64,000 nucleotides of DNA from Lepeophtheirus salmonis. Lineage: Eukaryota; Arthropoda; Copepoda; Siphonostomatoida; Caligidae. The notes beneath the pieces are model-generated. The model had not been told where the DNA came from, did no database searches, and saw only the letters and a program-made list of their open reading frames with translations. The stretch spans positions 36,457,705-36,521,704 of the forward strand of contig NC_052131.2 in assembly GCF_016086655.4 (NCBI RefSeq), in the 5' to 3' direction. How positions within the stretch are numbered: the stretch's first letter is position 1; each line of letters opens with the position of its first letter. Below are positions 23,385 through 34,640 of this stretch, in pieces. The position numbers were made by a program, and so were the translations under genes.

Positions 23385-23915
23385 AGATAAATATTTGAGA
23401 AATATAAATTTCCCCTTTGGTTCTTCTACAATCTACATATGTACATCATTATTCGTTAGTTACCTTCAATTAAAGAACAAAAAGATGAGACGGAACTGAC
23501 CTATGATGGTGATTCGTGATATTCCTCTTATGGGTTATTTATGACTAATTAGTGAGTATTTTAATCAATGCATTTTCTCTCCTTATTGGATGATAAATGA
23601 ACACTTTTTTAAAGACTCCAATCTAAATACTTAATTCTTAATACCTTAAATCCCCTTTACTTAATGATTGATTAAAAAATACGCTACATTGTACCTACAA
23701 ATATACCTATATATTATATCCTAACATTTCTCTCAAAGCCGTCAAGAACAAGCAACTTTTCTTTAAAAATATACATTTTTAAGTTCAAAATAAACTTGAA
23801 AATAAATCACAGTAATTTATGAGACATCAATAAATCTTCAATGCTATTCAACAGTCTTATTATACTAAATCGCCTGGAGATTTGAGAGTTCTTAACAATA
23901 TTTTCACGTTTAATG
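23385..23915. other. Gene-free AT-rich stretch
   Basis: No gene, RNA or repeat is recognised. Confidence 0.45.
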
Positions 23916-23919
23916 TACC

Positions 23920-24645
23920 GGGTTGATTTTATCTAGTGGTACACATTTTATTACTTTCAAGAGTAAAAGGAAAGAAGAGGTTTTGTGAGGTTATTTATTT
24001 AACAAAATCATCTGAAAATATTATTCGGCACGCCTTTAATTCAATATGTGAGCCCTCAGCTCTAATTATTACCTCAATACGAGGCCTAAATCCCTTGCAG
24101 ACCTTTATTAAGTAGTCAGACTCGAGCGTGGTCCACTCCCTCTTGATGGAAGCCTCTAAAGATTGTACACTCCTGTAAGGAGTAGCTCACACATTCTCCT
24201 CCAGACGGGCCTAGATAGAATAGTCTAAGAGGTTCACGTCTGGAGAGGAGGAAAACCACATGTTGAGGTCCCAAAAGTCTGTAGAGTTGTCTTTCAGAAA
24301 GACAATGATAGGAAGCTCCGTTTTGAAAAAAAAGTTGTCCACAAACTTTTCTCTGGCCCATGGTAGCACTTTCTAAACTTGAAGTTCGATGTGGGCATCT
24401 CTATTGAGCCGCTCCTTCTTTTCCACAAAAATGGGACACATAGGACAATGGTTCCGACTGGATTTTTGTTCTGAAGACATAACTCACTGAAGCTGAGAGA
24501 TTGTCTGAAGGTTTCGTTGTGATGTAGAAGCTCTTCAGCTAATTCACAGTGTCATCAGCGGTGAAAAAATTTTCATCAGAAAAGAGCAAAACTTTTTCTG
24601 AATTTTTGTTGGGGTTGAGAAAATTTGCTCTCTCCAAACGTCACA
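23920..24645 (-). mobile_element. Mariner-type element, family 1, one end present
   Basis: The end GGGTTGATTTTATCTAGTGG at the left is followed on the minus strand by coding scraps in mariner order: a GGLEENV-like segment near 24190 (next to CTCCTCCAGACG), a worn HQDNAP-type region, and the conserved CTCGTATTGAGGTAATAA tail. Many frameshifts. At about 24645 it gives way to the AT-rich repeat, which probably inserted into or replaced its 5' half. Confidence 0.7.
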
Positions 24646-25159
24646 TCTTATTGCTGTTCAGAATTTTTTTTTTTAATCCAAAAATTTAATTATTTTTTGG
24701 ATTTTTTTTTTTCAAATATTACATTTTTGGACAAAAATTTAAAAAAAAATCCAGACATTAACAAAAAAGTAATATTTTTTAAAGTTATATTCTTGGAATA
24801 TTAATTTTATTTTCTGTTATCCATAGTTTCTCTCAAAAATTGATTTTTTGGGAACGAAATTTCCATAATTGTGTACTTTTCATAAAAAAATTAATTTGTT
24901 GGAAAAATTAAATCTAAAAAAACTGTAGATAGTTAATTTGTTGGAATTTTTTTTTTAAACTGAAAGTTATTTACTAAATATGAAACTTTTTGAGAAACTA
25001 TATTTCAACTATATAATCACAATAAATTAAATTTTTGGAAAAAAAAATCAAAAAATAAATTAAGTTTCATTTATTAAATTTTCTAATAAAAAGCAAAGAT
25101 TCCTTCATTTGGGATAGAGGGACTATAGCTATAGACCTTCTCCCACCACTCCCTACGGA
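24646..25159 (-). mobile_element. AT-rich CAGGGG-end element, reverse orientation, worn
   Basis: T/A-rich units start inside the family 1 mariner and end in CCACTCCCTACGGAAGTTCC, a decayed form of the CTGCGGACGCCCCTG end. A perfect palindrome sits at its right edge. Confidence 0.5.
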
Positions 25160-25185
25160 AGTTCCTGGGACTAGTCCCAGGAACT
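25160..25185. repeat. Perfect 26-bp palindrome
   Basis: AGTTCCTGGGACT is followed immediately by its exact reverse complement with no spacer. It lies at the worn right edge of an AT-rich element, so it may be a junction of two inverted element ends. Confidence 0.85.
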
Positions 25186-25189
25186 GATT

Positions 25190-25555
25190 TATAGGTATTT
25201 AGACTGTACTGGGCAGTATAAATATGAGCTGACAGACGACTAGTATTTATAGAATATATGTATACACTGGGCACCAACACATATTTGAAAACGTCTACCT
25301 TTCTCAATGATAAATAAATTCCATTGAAAATCCCAATTATGACGTCATCACCCGATCATTTTTTTAAAAAGAATTTGCTCTGTAAGGATTAAAAGGATTA
25401 AGAGCAAGGCCTGGAACATCCCTAATCACTCACCTATTCTGGATACTTGATATTTCCTTTTATAATTACTGGGGAATAATTAAGTTTATGTACTAGTTAT
25501 GTGTCGTTCACGAACGTAACGGCTCTCTGAGCCAGTTTTTGAAGTGAACGAAGAA
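25190..25555. other. Gene-free stretch
   Basis: Nothing is recognised; no coding frame with domain content. Confidence 0.4.
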
Positions 25556-25559
25556 TTGT

Positions 25560-26216
25560 TGTAAAATTTGATTTTTAAATATTAAACTAGTAGGAATAAA
25601 ATTTCAAAAAGCAACAGCTGTTCTCAAAAAATTAATTTTTCTGGAAAAAAAATTTCAGAAATGAAATTGCAAATATTACTTTAAAAAAAAAAAGAAAAAA
25701 AACAACTCAAATATTAACTATTTCGGAATAAAATTTCAAAACCCGTAGCTATTTAAAGAATATTTAATTATTGAAGAAAAAAAAATTCAAACTTTAATTA
25801 TTAAATATCAAATTTGTAGAAATAAAATTTCAAAAGGCAACAGCTGTTCTCAAAAAATTACTTTTTCTGGAAAAAAAATATTAAAATGAAATTGCAAATA
25901 CTATTTTTTTGAAAAAAAAACAAAAACTCAAAGATTAAATTTTTGGGAAAATCCGTAGCTATTTAAAGAAATTTAATTTTTGAAAATAAAATTCAAAAAT
26001 ACACAGCTGACAACACTAAAATTAATTTTTTTTTAAATATTTAAAAATACTTTAATATTTTGGATTTTTTTTTCAAAAATACACAGCTTACCACAATAAG
26101 ATTAATTTTCTACAATATTTCAAAAATTGAATCTAAATATAATATTTTTGGAAAAAAAAAATCAATTTTTTTTTGTTTTGGAATAGCTAAAGCTGCGGAC
26201 ACCCCGTGCGGACATC
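25560..26216 (-). mobile_element. AT-rich CAGGGG-end element, reverse orientation, worn
   Basis: An internal tandem duplication is visible: a block with GGCAACAGCTGTTCTC occurs at about 25611 and again at 25840, about 230 bases apart. The right end reads AGCTGCGGACACCCCGTG, a decayed terminal sequence. Confidence 0.55.
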
Positions 26217-26690
26217 TGTAATTGTAATATATTTATTAAAGCAACAAAAGTATCTGAAGTGCCGTTTTGGAGCCGAAAGAGCCGGCTCTTTTTAGTTAGC
26301 CGAGCTGAAAGAGCCGGTTCTCTAAAAAGAAACGGAATTATTGTAAAGGAGCAAATCAAGGTACTGAAAACCCTCATGAAGGAGGAAAAACTCCCACGAT
26401 CGTCTTCGTTACTTAATTGTAAGTAAATTGCACGACATACTCTCAGATAAATTATGACAAAGCATGTACATTATTTATGCAATGTTGGTTAATGTATCTA
26501 TCTCAAAAATTATGATATTGCTCATATCCATAATTATCATATAATAATTAATATTTCTCACATGGAATTGTATGTGATGGTTCCGTACTAACAGTGTGTA
26601 ATTTTTTACATATTATAGCTTGAACATAATCAATATCAGATATAAGTTATTTAGATATAAATAGCTTAGGTGAAAATATGAAGGGTATGT

Positions 26691-26990
26691 CAAGGTTAAT
26701 AGAAATACAAGGTTAGACCATCATGTAATTGGGCTTACTAAAATTTTCAATTTGATGTATTGTACAGACTTCTTGGCAAAACAGGCAGATTTGGACAAAA
26801 GACACAACCACTCATAGTCAATGACGTCACGCTTGCTAAAATTTTCAATTTATGTATCATGCTGACTGTCGGGTAAGAAAAACAGATTTTGAGAAAACAT
26901 GCAACCACAATACACACTATGATGTCAATATTATAAAGCGTGACAGAAGTCAAACATCAATCGTATTACCTTGTATTTCTATTAACCTTG
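26691..26990 (+). mobile_element. 300-bp MITE with 9-bp target duplication, intact copy
   Basis: The element starts CAAGGTTAATAGAAATACAA and ends with the inverse, giving terminal repeats of at least 22 bp. AGGGTATGT flanks it on both sides (26682-26690 and 26991-26999), a 9-bp duplication typical of Mutator-like elements. Two internal ~110-bp tandem units each begin CTAAAATTTTCAATTT and end in a TGACGTCA or TGATGTCA box. The empty site is visible in the paralogous segment near 38850. There is no coding capacity. Confidence 0.85.
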
Positions 26991-27358
26991 AGGGTATGTA
27001 AGGCAGAAAATTATGTAATGATATTTAAAGAGTAAGACTCCAACACTTTGCATAAACATATTGGTCTATGTTAAACCACAGAGATTCTCAAATGGAATAC
27101 TTTGTCGCAGTAGTTTACCTCAGATAATATGTATGTGCACCGTTAAATATATTTTTCAGTTAATTATTTATAAACTTACAAAGCACTAATTTTGTTTAAC
27201 TATACGGTCCATGCGGCATTCATTTGTTATCACCAGGCTGGAATATTTAGGGAATACTTTCCGTTCATTTTTGAACGCCTGAACGGGAAAAAAAGTATTC
27301 ATTCCTTTTTTTTTTGTTCTTCAAAGGCAACTTTTACACTCAAAGCTATAATTGAAAT

Positions 27359-27594
27359 TGGCTTCTTCATAACTCTTGAGGTCTGTTGGTTGCATAATTG
27401 AGTGTTGCAATAACAATCTGTAAAAGATAATGACATATTTTTTTTTTTGATTTTATCAACAATAAAACTGATTTATATTTAACTGAGTTGTTCTTTTTGT
27501 AATTTAAACACAGACTCTCACACACATATGTATTGTCGTGCAAAAAATAGGCGGTTATCTCCCTAATGCCATAGATGTTGTACATCTATGAAAT
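27359..27594. mobile_element. Unclassified insertion of about 236 bp
   Basis: These bases are absent from the paralogous segment at about 39147 and are bracketed by TGAAAT (27353-27358 and 27589-27594), a likely target duplication. The insert has no obvious terminal inverted repeats and includes a short hairpin, CATAGATGT / ACATCTATG. Its class is unknown. Confidence 0.5.
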
Positions 27595-27694
27595 CAAATG
27601 ATCGCTTAATCCCTTTTTGTCCATATTTTGTTGGCTACAAGAATACATTTTTGTCTTCTAGGGGAGCTGAGAGTATCATAAGGTATCTCTTACC

Positions 27695-29035
27695 TTTTAA
27701 TACAAGATATTCCTCAAAATGCAAAAATCATTGGTTATAAATCTTTGACATCTCATGTAAAATGATTTGATTATACAAATTCCTCAAATTTTAACATCTA
27801 TTAAAAATGTGAACCTTTTTAAGAAAACCAGAGAGTCAAAAAGTTAATGGTGCCCTTACAAAGGCACAGCATATTTTGTACCCTCTAAGGGCATAGAAAG
27901 GAGGAAGAGACTAGCAGAGTTTTGAATAATTTAAAGTTATAGCTGAATGTTTTAATTATTTATAAATCCCTATAACTTTTCTCAGGATTTTTATTATGAC
28001 TATAGTTGATAATATTGTAGAGAAAAACGCGTGCGAGGAGACAGGGGGGAGAAAGACACATGGTAGCATTGTTTAAAATACTGATGTGATTATCAGTGAT
28101 AATCACATCAGTATTTATCAGCTGCCTGCTTTATTATGATTTTTGAGGGTGTAACGAAAGTATTTATTAGCAAAATGTTTAATAAAGATATAACATATAA
28201 TTGACTTAGACGATTTTTATCCGTTACAGTGGATTTGAAAACGTCACACTCCATGAAATAGTAATTTATTGTGAACCATATTCTCAGAAAAATAGCTAAT
28301 GAAACGACAAAGTAGAGTATTTCGAAATATATTTGAAGTTCCAGGTTTAAAAAGGAAGGCTTCAATTAAATATAATCTACATACTAAAAAATAAACCATC
28401 ATACATTTAAGTTAAATATACAAAATTAAACAATTATAATCATATAACTAATAATAACAATAAATTATAAATACAGAATATTGAAATAATAGATTGATCC
28501 AAATAATATCTTCTTGTTCTAACATCGGAATTCAGTTCAATATGTCATAACTTGAGGTTGCAAAATACAAGCCAGACGTGGAGTTTAATCAAAAAGATCA
28601 TCACCTTTTTTCCTTATGTGCAAGTTGCATATACAATTGTGCACAGGATAGATATATTTCTACCGATGATATTTTAATAATTATTAATGATAAAGTAAAT
28701 CATAAAATAATGTTAGATTTCAATCCATATCTTCTTCCAATCTTAGTAAGAACAGTTTTTAGAATCCCACTTTCATTTATTTCATATTTATCTAAAAAAA
28801 AGAAAAGTTAATCCATGCAGTCAAATTTAACGGATAAGACAATTCAGGCAACCATTCTTGACTTATTGTAGTTTTCTAACATGACATCGTAAAGATTTAG
28901 AGCAAAAGCTAATTATGTAGTAATGTCCGGCGATATTACTCCTTATTAAGAGCATCAAAAAATATTTTTTTCTCCACTATTAATGCTTATATAACATATA
29001 TACACAATTGGTAATTATATTATAATGATACACCC
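27695..29035. other. Gene-free AT-rich stretch
   Basis: Apart from the hairpin at 28076 I see only frames lacking start codons or domains, including an open plus-strand frame of 77 codons at 28578 that begins with GTG and matches nothing I know. Confidence 0.4.
28076..28116. repeat. Perfect 19-bp stem with a 3-base loop
   Basis: AAATACTGATGTGATTATC is followed by AGT and then its exact reverse complement. The loop is too short for a microRNA precursor. A recent inverted duplication is the simplest explanation. Confidence 0.85.
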
Positions 29036-29040
29036 AATGC

Positions 29041-29302
29041 AACTACCCCCGTTGTTGTGACCATTTAAGCAGTTGTTTTTGCCTTTTATGAGTTTTCTGA
29101 ACACCATTTCTTGGAGCCTATCAACCATAGCTAAGCCTTAAGTAATAAAGAAGTAATATTTATTGACTATGTAATATTGGAAAACCTTATGATCATACCC
29201 AAGTCTTTAAGTGAAGAAACTAGTCTCAGACAAACTAGTTGCGAACCATCCAAAGCTACTACCCCCGTTGCTGTGACCATTTAAGCAGTTGTTTTTACTA
29301 TT
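29041..29302 (+). repeat. Direct repeat pair about 219 bp apart
   Basis: CTACCCCCGTTG, one base, then TGTGACCATTTAAGCAGTTG occurs at about 29043 and again at 29262 with a single difference, followed by weaker similarity (AATGAGTT or ATGAGTT). A short tandem duplication or paired ends of a small element. Confidence 0.7.
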
Positions 29303-29499
29303 TAATGAGTTGTGTATCATAATTCTTGATATGTTTAGCTAAAATTGAATCATATTTTAGGCTTAGATTTAAAAAAAGATTGAATACTTACTGTTAGATA
29401 ATACAAAATTCAGAGTTTCATTTCGAAATTAGTAAATATTTTATACTTTTCACTGATAACTTTATCGTCAATTGGTGTAGACGACTCAAAACATTTTTA

Positions 29500-29860
29500 T
29501 ATGTATTTCTATATATGACATCAGAACCAACATCCTCCATTAATTAAATTATGGTTCCTCGGGACGGGATAGGTTTACTCGTGTATTTCTCCATAAATTT
29601 TTTTAACATAGATGAATAGCAATTGATAAGGTTATATTACATGCAATAAGCATCCTTGTGAGATCAGAGTTAAAGTCTGACTTGATGTATTCATCATTAA
29701 CTTGATTTTTTAGATGAATATCCATTCTCTTGATATGAGATGAGAATAATGAGTGGCGCGTAATTCTAGATAGGAGACCAAAGGCACATTTATTTCGACA
29801 AATCCGACAAACCATCTGTTTCTCATCTGGTAAGTAATTCCCAAATTCCTGGGCCTCCAT
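29500..29860 (-). pseudogene. BED/hAT-type DNA-binding domain fragment (CGG-binding-protein-1-like)
   Basis: From a good ATG context (AAAATGGAG) the minus strand reads EFGNYLPDEKQMVCRICRNK, a Cys-x2-Cys knuckle, then HSLFSSHIKRMDIHL (H-x5-H spacing) and FNSDLTRMLIACNITL. This is the order seen in CGGBP1-like and hAT transposase N-termini. The frame stops at 29603, but a neighbouring frame continues LKKFMEKYTSKPIPSRGTI, the expected next segment, so a frameshift separates them. No catalytic hAT core is present nearby. It is either a dead hAT N-terminus or a domesticated fragment; I favour the former. Confidence 0.55.
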
Positions 29861-30129
29861 TTTCAGAAATCCAGACAGAAGGCGACGTTATTTTAGGCAT
29901 TTTATTCAGTTCTCTATCGACTATCACCATCTAATATTATATTAATATTGAATAATAAAGGTGGGAATGATGACGTTCTTGATTCATAGAAGAAGATGTA
30001 TATTATTTAATTAATTATGCCATAAGTATTTTTTCTCTTCTGCTCGCACGCTTTTCTATTCTTACCAAAATTATCACCCTTAATTATGACATAGGGGATA
30101 ATGTATTATTAATTATTTCATTTCTGTGT

Positions 30130-30672
30130 TTTCTTTTTGTTTGTTTTTTCTTTTTTTTTATTTAGAAAACTCTATATTTGAAATTTTTTCCCAAACAATT
30201 TGAATATTTGAATTTTTTTATTTAAATGGTGCAACGCATAAGTTTAAGTTTTGCAAAAGACTTTGAATTTCTGAAATTTTTCTTCCAAAAATTTAATTTT
30301 TTGTGATAAACAGTAGATTTTTGAAATTTTTTTCCAAAAAATTAATTTTGTAAAAATTTTTATGGATAACTTTCCAAAAACTTAATTTTTATTGAATAGC
30401 TGTGAATTTTTTGGAATTTTTTTTCCACAAATATCTTAGTATTTGAAATTTTTTTCAAAAAAAAATAATTTTTTATCAATAACTGTGAATTTATTATTTT
30501 TTTTTCTATATAATTTATTTTCTGAATTTTTTGTGAATAGCTGTGGATTTTGAAAAAAAAATAAATAATATATTATGTTTTTGTTAAAAAAATTAAATTT
30601 TTCAATTTTTTTTCCTATACAATTCCAAAAAACCAAGCCCCTCTCAAAATATAATCCTTCAGACACCCCTCG
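30130..30672 (+). mobile_element. AT-rich CAGGGG-end element, forward orientation, one end present
   Basis: T-rich units with GTGAATAGCTGTGGATTTT repeat and end in ATAATCCTTCAGACACCCCT, matching the right end of the complete copy. The left end is lost. Confidence 0.6.
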
Positions 30673-30674
30673 AA

Positions 30675-31275
30675 ATAGCTATGACGTATATAGTGAGACG
30701 AAGGAATTGACAGCTGGCAATAAAATACATGTGGTTTTTGTGTTAACGAGGTAATACCGTGATATGAATGCGAAATAAAAGTAAGAAAAAATAAACATAA
30801 TTATTTTCAATTTGCTTAAGAGCTTCTTATTAAACTATTTTATACATTGGACAAAGACATTTTCTACTAGGGAGCAAAAAACAACCTACTATGGAAAAAT
30901 TTGAGGCTTCTTGTACTCTGCAAAATATGATTCTTTGAGTAAAAAGTGTACATTTATACTTTTAAGTATTCGTTTTACTTTTTAAAAGTTCTGTGCGTCT
31001 TGATTTTTATCATTAAAGGTTTCGAAGATGTACTCGATCATTTTCTGTTCATTTATTTTATCATAGGTATATGAGAACAGATAATGTGTCTCCTTTTTGA
31101 AGTGGGTGGGCACGTACATAATTGTGGGCTTGGGTGGATGTCAAACAAGACATTTTATGACTATTAATTAAAATGATAATAAATAGGCTTATGACAAATT
31201 TTCGTATTCTTTTATTCCAAGTTACCTTTACAATAATAAATATAATTAAAAGTATTTTCTTATATACATTGATAG
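30675..31275. other. Gene-free AT-rich stretch
   Basis: No coding or repeat signal is recognised. Confidence 0.4.
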
Positions 31276-31278
31276 ATG

Positions 31279-32305
31279 CAGGGTCGTTCAGGTAAATACA
31301 GACCATCTTTAGCTACATCCTATCCAATAAGGAAAGCACCTAACTCGGCTATTTCAATTTTAAAGTACAAGGTGGAGCCGTAGCTTAAAGATAGCTCAAC
31401 AACCTTTAATTCAAAACAAGTATTTTCGATGGAGGAGACCCGTAGGAATATCATCATGGAATTGGATTGTGCGGGACACAGCTCAGTGTACATCAAGAAG
31501 ATGCTCGGGTATCCAAATAGCACAGTCTACGTCGTCTATAGCCACTGGAAGGAGGTAGGGACATATAAAATAAAAGCCCGAAAGTCCCAGAATGATAAAA
31601 AGCGCACTCCCAGATTCCTTGCAGGCCTGAAACGTTCCTTGAAGTTATCTCATAGGACTCCGATTAACGCTCTAGCCAAAAAAGTGCCAAGTAAGCTGTG
31701 CAACAGTCTTCACGGCCATAAATATTGCCGTGAGGATGAATTCATACCGCCTTTACAAAAAAGACATATCCTTACCAACAAAATGAATGCCACTCGGCCT
31801 CCCTACGGAAGAAAAATTCTGAATGATTTGAAATCTCATGGTAATCCAATCATCTTTTATTCGGATGAGAAATAATGGACTTTTGACAGATCCCATAATA
31901 TCCTGAATGACAAATGGATGGCCACAAAGATAACTAATGTCGCCCATGGCTTTAAGACCAAGTTTCCAACCAGAACCATGAATTTCGGGGTCATTGAGAG
32001 CAACGGCTTTATCATGTTTTCTTTGATCTTTGAAGAAGAAAAGGTATCATTTTATTAGCCCACACCTGGCCCTCTTACTCCCTTTATATGAGTCCCATGG
32101 ATTCTTTCTTTTAGGAGGAGTTAGAAAAGAAGGTCATTCCCAATTTACACAACAACATCCACTCCTTGAATGCCTCCATCATCAATTATTGGAACAAAGT
32201 CTCTCCGTGGACGTGATCAAGGCCTGCAAAAACTTTATGCCTCGTATCGAGCGAATGATTGGCGAAAATTCCCTAGCTACAAATTTCGACAAAATAAAAT
32301 TATAA
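31279..32305 (+). mobile_element. maT/mariner-type transposon, family 4, 3' end unclear
   Basis: The left end CAGGGTCGTTCAGGTAAATA lies 150 bp upstream of a transposase frame starting at 31429. A similar end, CAGGGTGTTCCAGATAAATT, is seen at 59989. I found no matching right terminal repeat after 32305, so that side is truncated. Confidence 0.7.
31429..32305 (+). pseudogene. Mariner/maT-type DDE transposase, interrupted
   Basis: From ATG 31429 the frame runs 148 codons with an N-terminal helix-turn-helix (LDCAGHSSVYIKKMLGYPNS, then TVYVVY), a basic linker and the first catalytic motif FYSDEK. A TAA (31873-31875) follows immediately, yet the same frame continues WTFDRSHNILNDKWMA and KTKFPTRTMNFGVIESNGFI, normal downstream transposase sequence. 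A deletion then removes the second Asp motif. The third motif survives in another frame as WPSYSLYMSPMDSF (normally PPYSPDLNPLD), followed by a C-terminal region ending RIERMIGE. The protein would have cut and pasted its own element in the nucleus; it cannot be active now. Confidence 0.8.
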
Positions 32306-32396
32306 TAAATTAAACATGTAGCAGAAAATAATTCATGTATCAGGCACATATAAATACTACTTTTAGGGTTCAGTATGGAAATCATAACCCGGTAGT

Positions 32397-33115
32397 AGGC
32401 TGTTATACTTTTTGATGGATCAAACTAGTTCGGTCTAACAAAAAAGCGGGGGCTGGACCGGTCTCATAGAGAAAATTGGTATAGATCAGTCTAAAGGAAA
32501 AATTCGGTCTAGTTCGGTCCTGACAAATCGGTGTAGATCGATTTTATAGACAAACTGTTTAAAACATGACCTTATATGTACTTTCAAATACAATGACGTC
32601 ATACAAAGTTTGAACAGAGATAGCTTAGATGAATTATTCCCGTCCTCTTTCGCGGAAATGGATGATCAAGTTAGAAGTATTTTCATTCGATTCCCTCTAT
32701 CTTCCTGTGGTTCTAACTCTTGGAGAACATATAAGTCCACTTAAGAATAATATAAAAATAAAAAAAACTAATTCACGAAGAAACGGATTCTTAGTACTTA
32801 TATTTATAATTAGCTGTTATTCAACTGATTTGCTTGTATAATCCAATGAATAAATTTATATTATATGTATTATGTAATTGTTCTAGATAATTGGGTTTAC
32901 TTCTGATATAAAAAAAATCAATAACGGTTGATCTAGAAAAAAAAAAGAAATTTGGTCTCTTATAATATATAAGACCGAAAAAAATCGGTCCATAAAGTAA
33001 GACCGACAGAAAATCGGTCCACAATGTGATACCAAAATTATTGGTCCAGAAAAAATCACTTAGGACCAAACGAGGGAAAATATTGATGCTGGGCCGAATC
33101 TCCATACTAATACAA
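32397..33115. repeat. GGTC-rich dispersed repeat, copy 2
   Basis: AATTCGGTCTAGTTCGGTCC, a TGACGTCATACAAAGTTTGA block and repeated GACCGA/TCGGTCC words match the copy at 11410, ending GGGCCGAATCTCCATACTAA. A plus-strand frame inside it is not conserved between copies. Confidence 0.6.
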
Positions 33116-33234
33116 GGCATTCTTCTCGTAAGTTTCAAAGCTACAACTACGAAGATTGTTAGTGACTGTTTACATATAGAGTTTATTTACATGACGTCAG
33201 CAGGGTTGATGTTGACCATCTTGTAAATGACATA

Positions 33235-33665
33235 AACAATCAAATTTTATATAACGGTTGATCCATAAAAAAACAAAATAATATGGTCTCTTATAAGATA
33301 TGAAATCGAAAAAAAATCGGTCTATAAAGTGAAACCAAAAAAAAGGTCCATAAAGGGAGACCGAAAAAAACTAGACCAAATAGGTCAAGACAAAATCTCT
33401 TTACACCTGTATGTGACTAATTCGTCATATCATAATTTTTTGGGTAAAAAAAGTCAAAAATCAATACCTATTCACAAAAAATTAAATTTTTTTGGAAAAA
33501 ACATTTTCAAAAATTCATAACTAGTTTTTTTTTTTTGGTTTTTTTAAGCCCTAATATTCATGTCTAAATATATTTTTATTTAAATTCCATTTAAAACTTA
33601 ATTTATGGCATAGATTAAGACCGAACCGGGGAAAAAATCGATCCTGAACCGAGTTTCAACACTAA
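33235..33665. repeat. GGTC-rich dispersed repeat, copy 3, interrupted
   Basis: The repeat resumes with AAATCGGTCTATAAAG and closes AGACCGAACCGGGG with ACCGAGTTTCAACACTAA. Between them (about 33430-33530) sits a fragment of the AT-rich CAGGGG-family interior. Confidence 0.55.
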
Positions 33666-33669
33666 TTAA

Positions 33670-34635
33670 TATATTTGCATAATTTTTAAACATTAAAATC
33701 AATTATAAAGCGTGTGTTTTTACCTCTTGTAGTTCTGAATATTCGTCCTCACTCTTGTAAGATCCGTCTTGCACATATTTGCAAACTTTATTCCACTTTT
33801 TGCGTACAAATTAAATACCACATTATGTAAAATTGTTGTTGAGGGGTTCACCATGTATACTTAAGAACAATGAAACCGATGTTTTTAGTATTGTTAGTAG
33901 CTAAGAAAATAATTTCAAAAATGTAATTTTAACGTACATACAATTACGTACGGGAAGTCATGGATTTACAATAGATCTGGGTAGATTCAGTCTTAAAAAA
34001 AAATTGTTATTGTAGTTTGCATCATTTTTCCCTTCTCGGTACAAAAAAAACAAAAAAAAACATCATTATTCTCGGTTCTATTCATTAAATCTCTTTTAAA
34101 ATTGTTTAGGATTAGATTGAATGAGGCTGTTGTTGATAATTTACGACTCAATACGCGTATTTGAAAATATAGTGTTGACAATTTTTCTGGTCCAGATCCA
34201 AATATCTCAAATATTTCTTAACGTTAGTCCCTCAAATACAGTAACTTACTTTTCTCTTTATGTTTATATCATTTTAAATAAGATATTTGAAAAATATAAT
34301 ATGAGTTCAGAAGTATTAAATACATTGTGTATGCTTTGTGATTTTATACATACAGGTGTACATTAATCATAGTTCTAGTTAGTACATGTATAATATAGGA
34401 CGTTCAACTTTAGAAGAACAAGTTAGTCAAAGGAATGAATCATCAGTTTTGAGAATGATTTCCCCATTTAGAGGTACATTTAAAACCCTGAAATCTGAAC
34501 ACTGTGTCTTGTATCCTGATTGAGGAATATAAGTAAAAAAATATCGATACTAATATTGTGAAATAATAAGGTATTTATATTTAATATCGAGCCATTTTCA
34601 GTAACTAAATATTAAGCACTTGTTGTTACTCCTGT
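33670..34635. other. Gene-free AT-rich stretch
   Basis: Only short frames are present; one plus-strand frame at 34121 is hydrophobic without a recognised domain. Confidence 0.4.
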
Positions 34636-34640
34636 TAGAC

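Larger units (their letters stand above)
26500..27690. repeat. Dispersed segment A, paralogous to 38405-39225, with two nested insertions
   Basis: The segment aligns in the same orientation with 38405-39225 through TTATGATATTG, AGATATAAATAGCTTA(G), GGAATACTTTGTCG, CAAAGGCAACTTTTAC and TTTTGTCTTCTAG. It differs by carrying a 300-bp MITE (26691-26990) and about 236 extra bases (27359-27594), while lacking the CAGGGG element of the other copy. No coding is seen. The nature of the parent repeat is unknown. Confidence 0.75.

Noticed and set aside
28076..28116. MicroRNA precursor
   Set aside because: The stem is 19 bp with a 3-base loop, too short for a Drosha/Dicer substrate, and perfectly paired.
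28578..28811. 77-codon plus-strand open frame
   Set aside because: It begins with GTG, has no ATG near the start, no recognised domain and lies in AT-rich DNA where such frames arise by chance.
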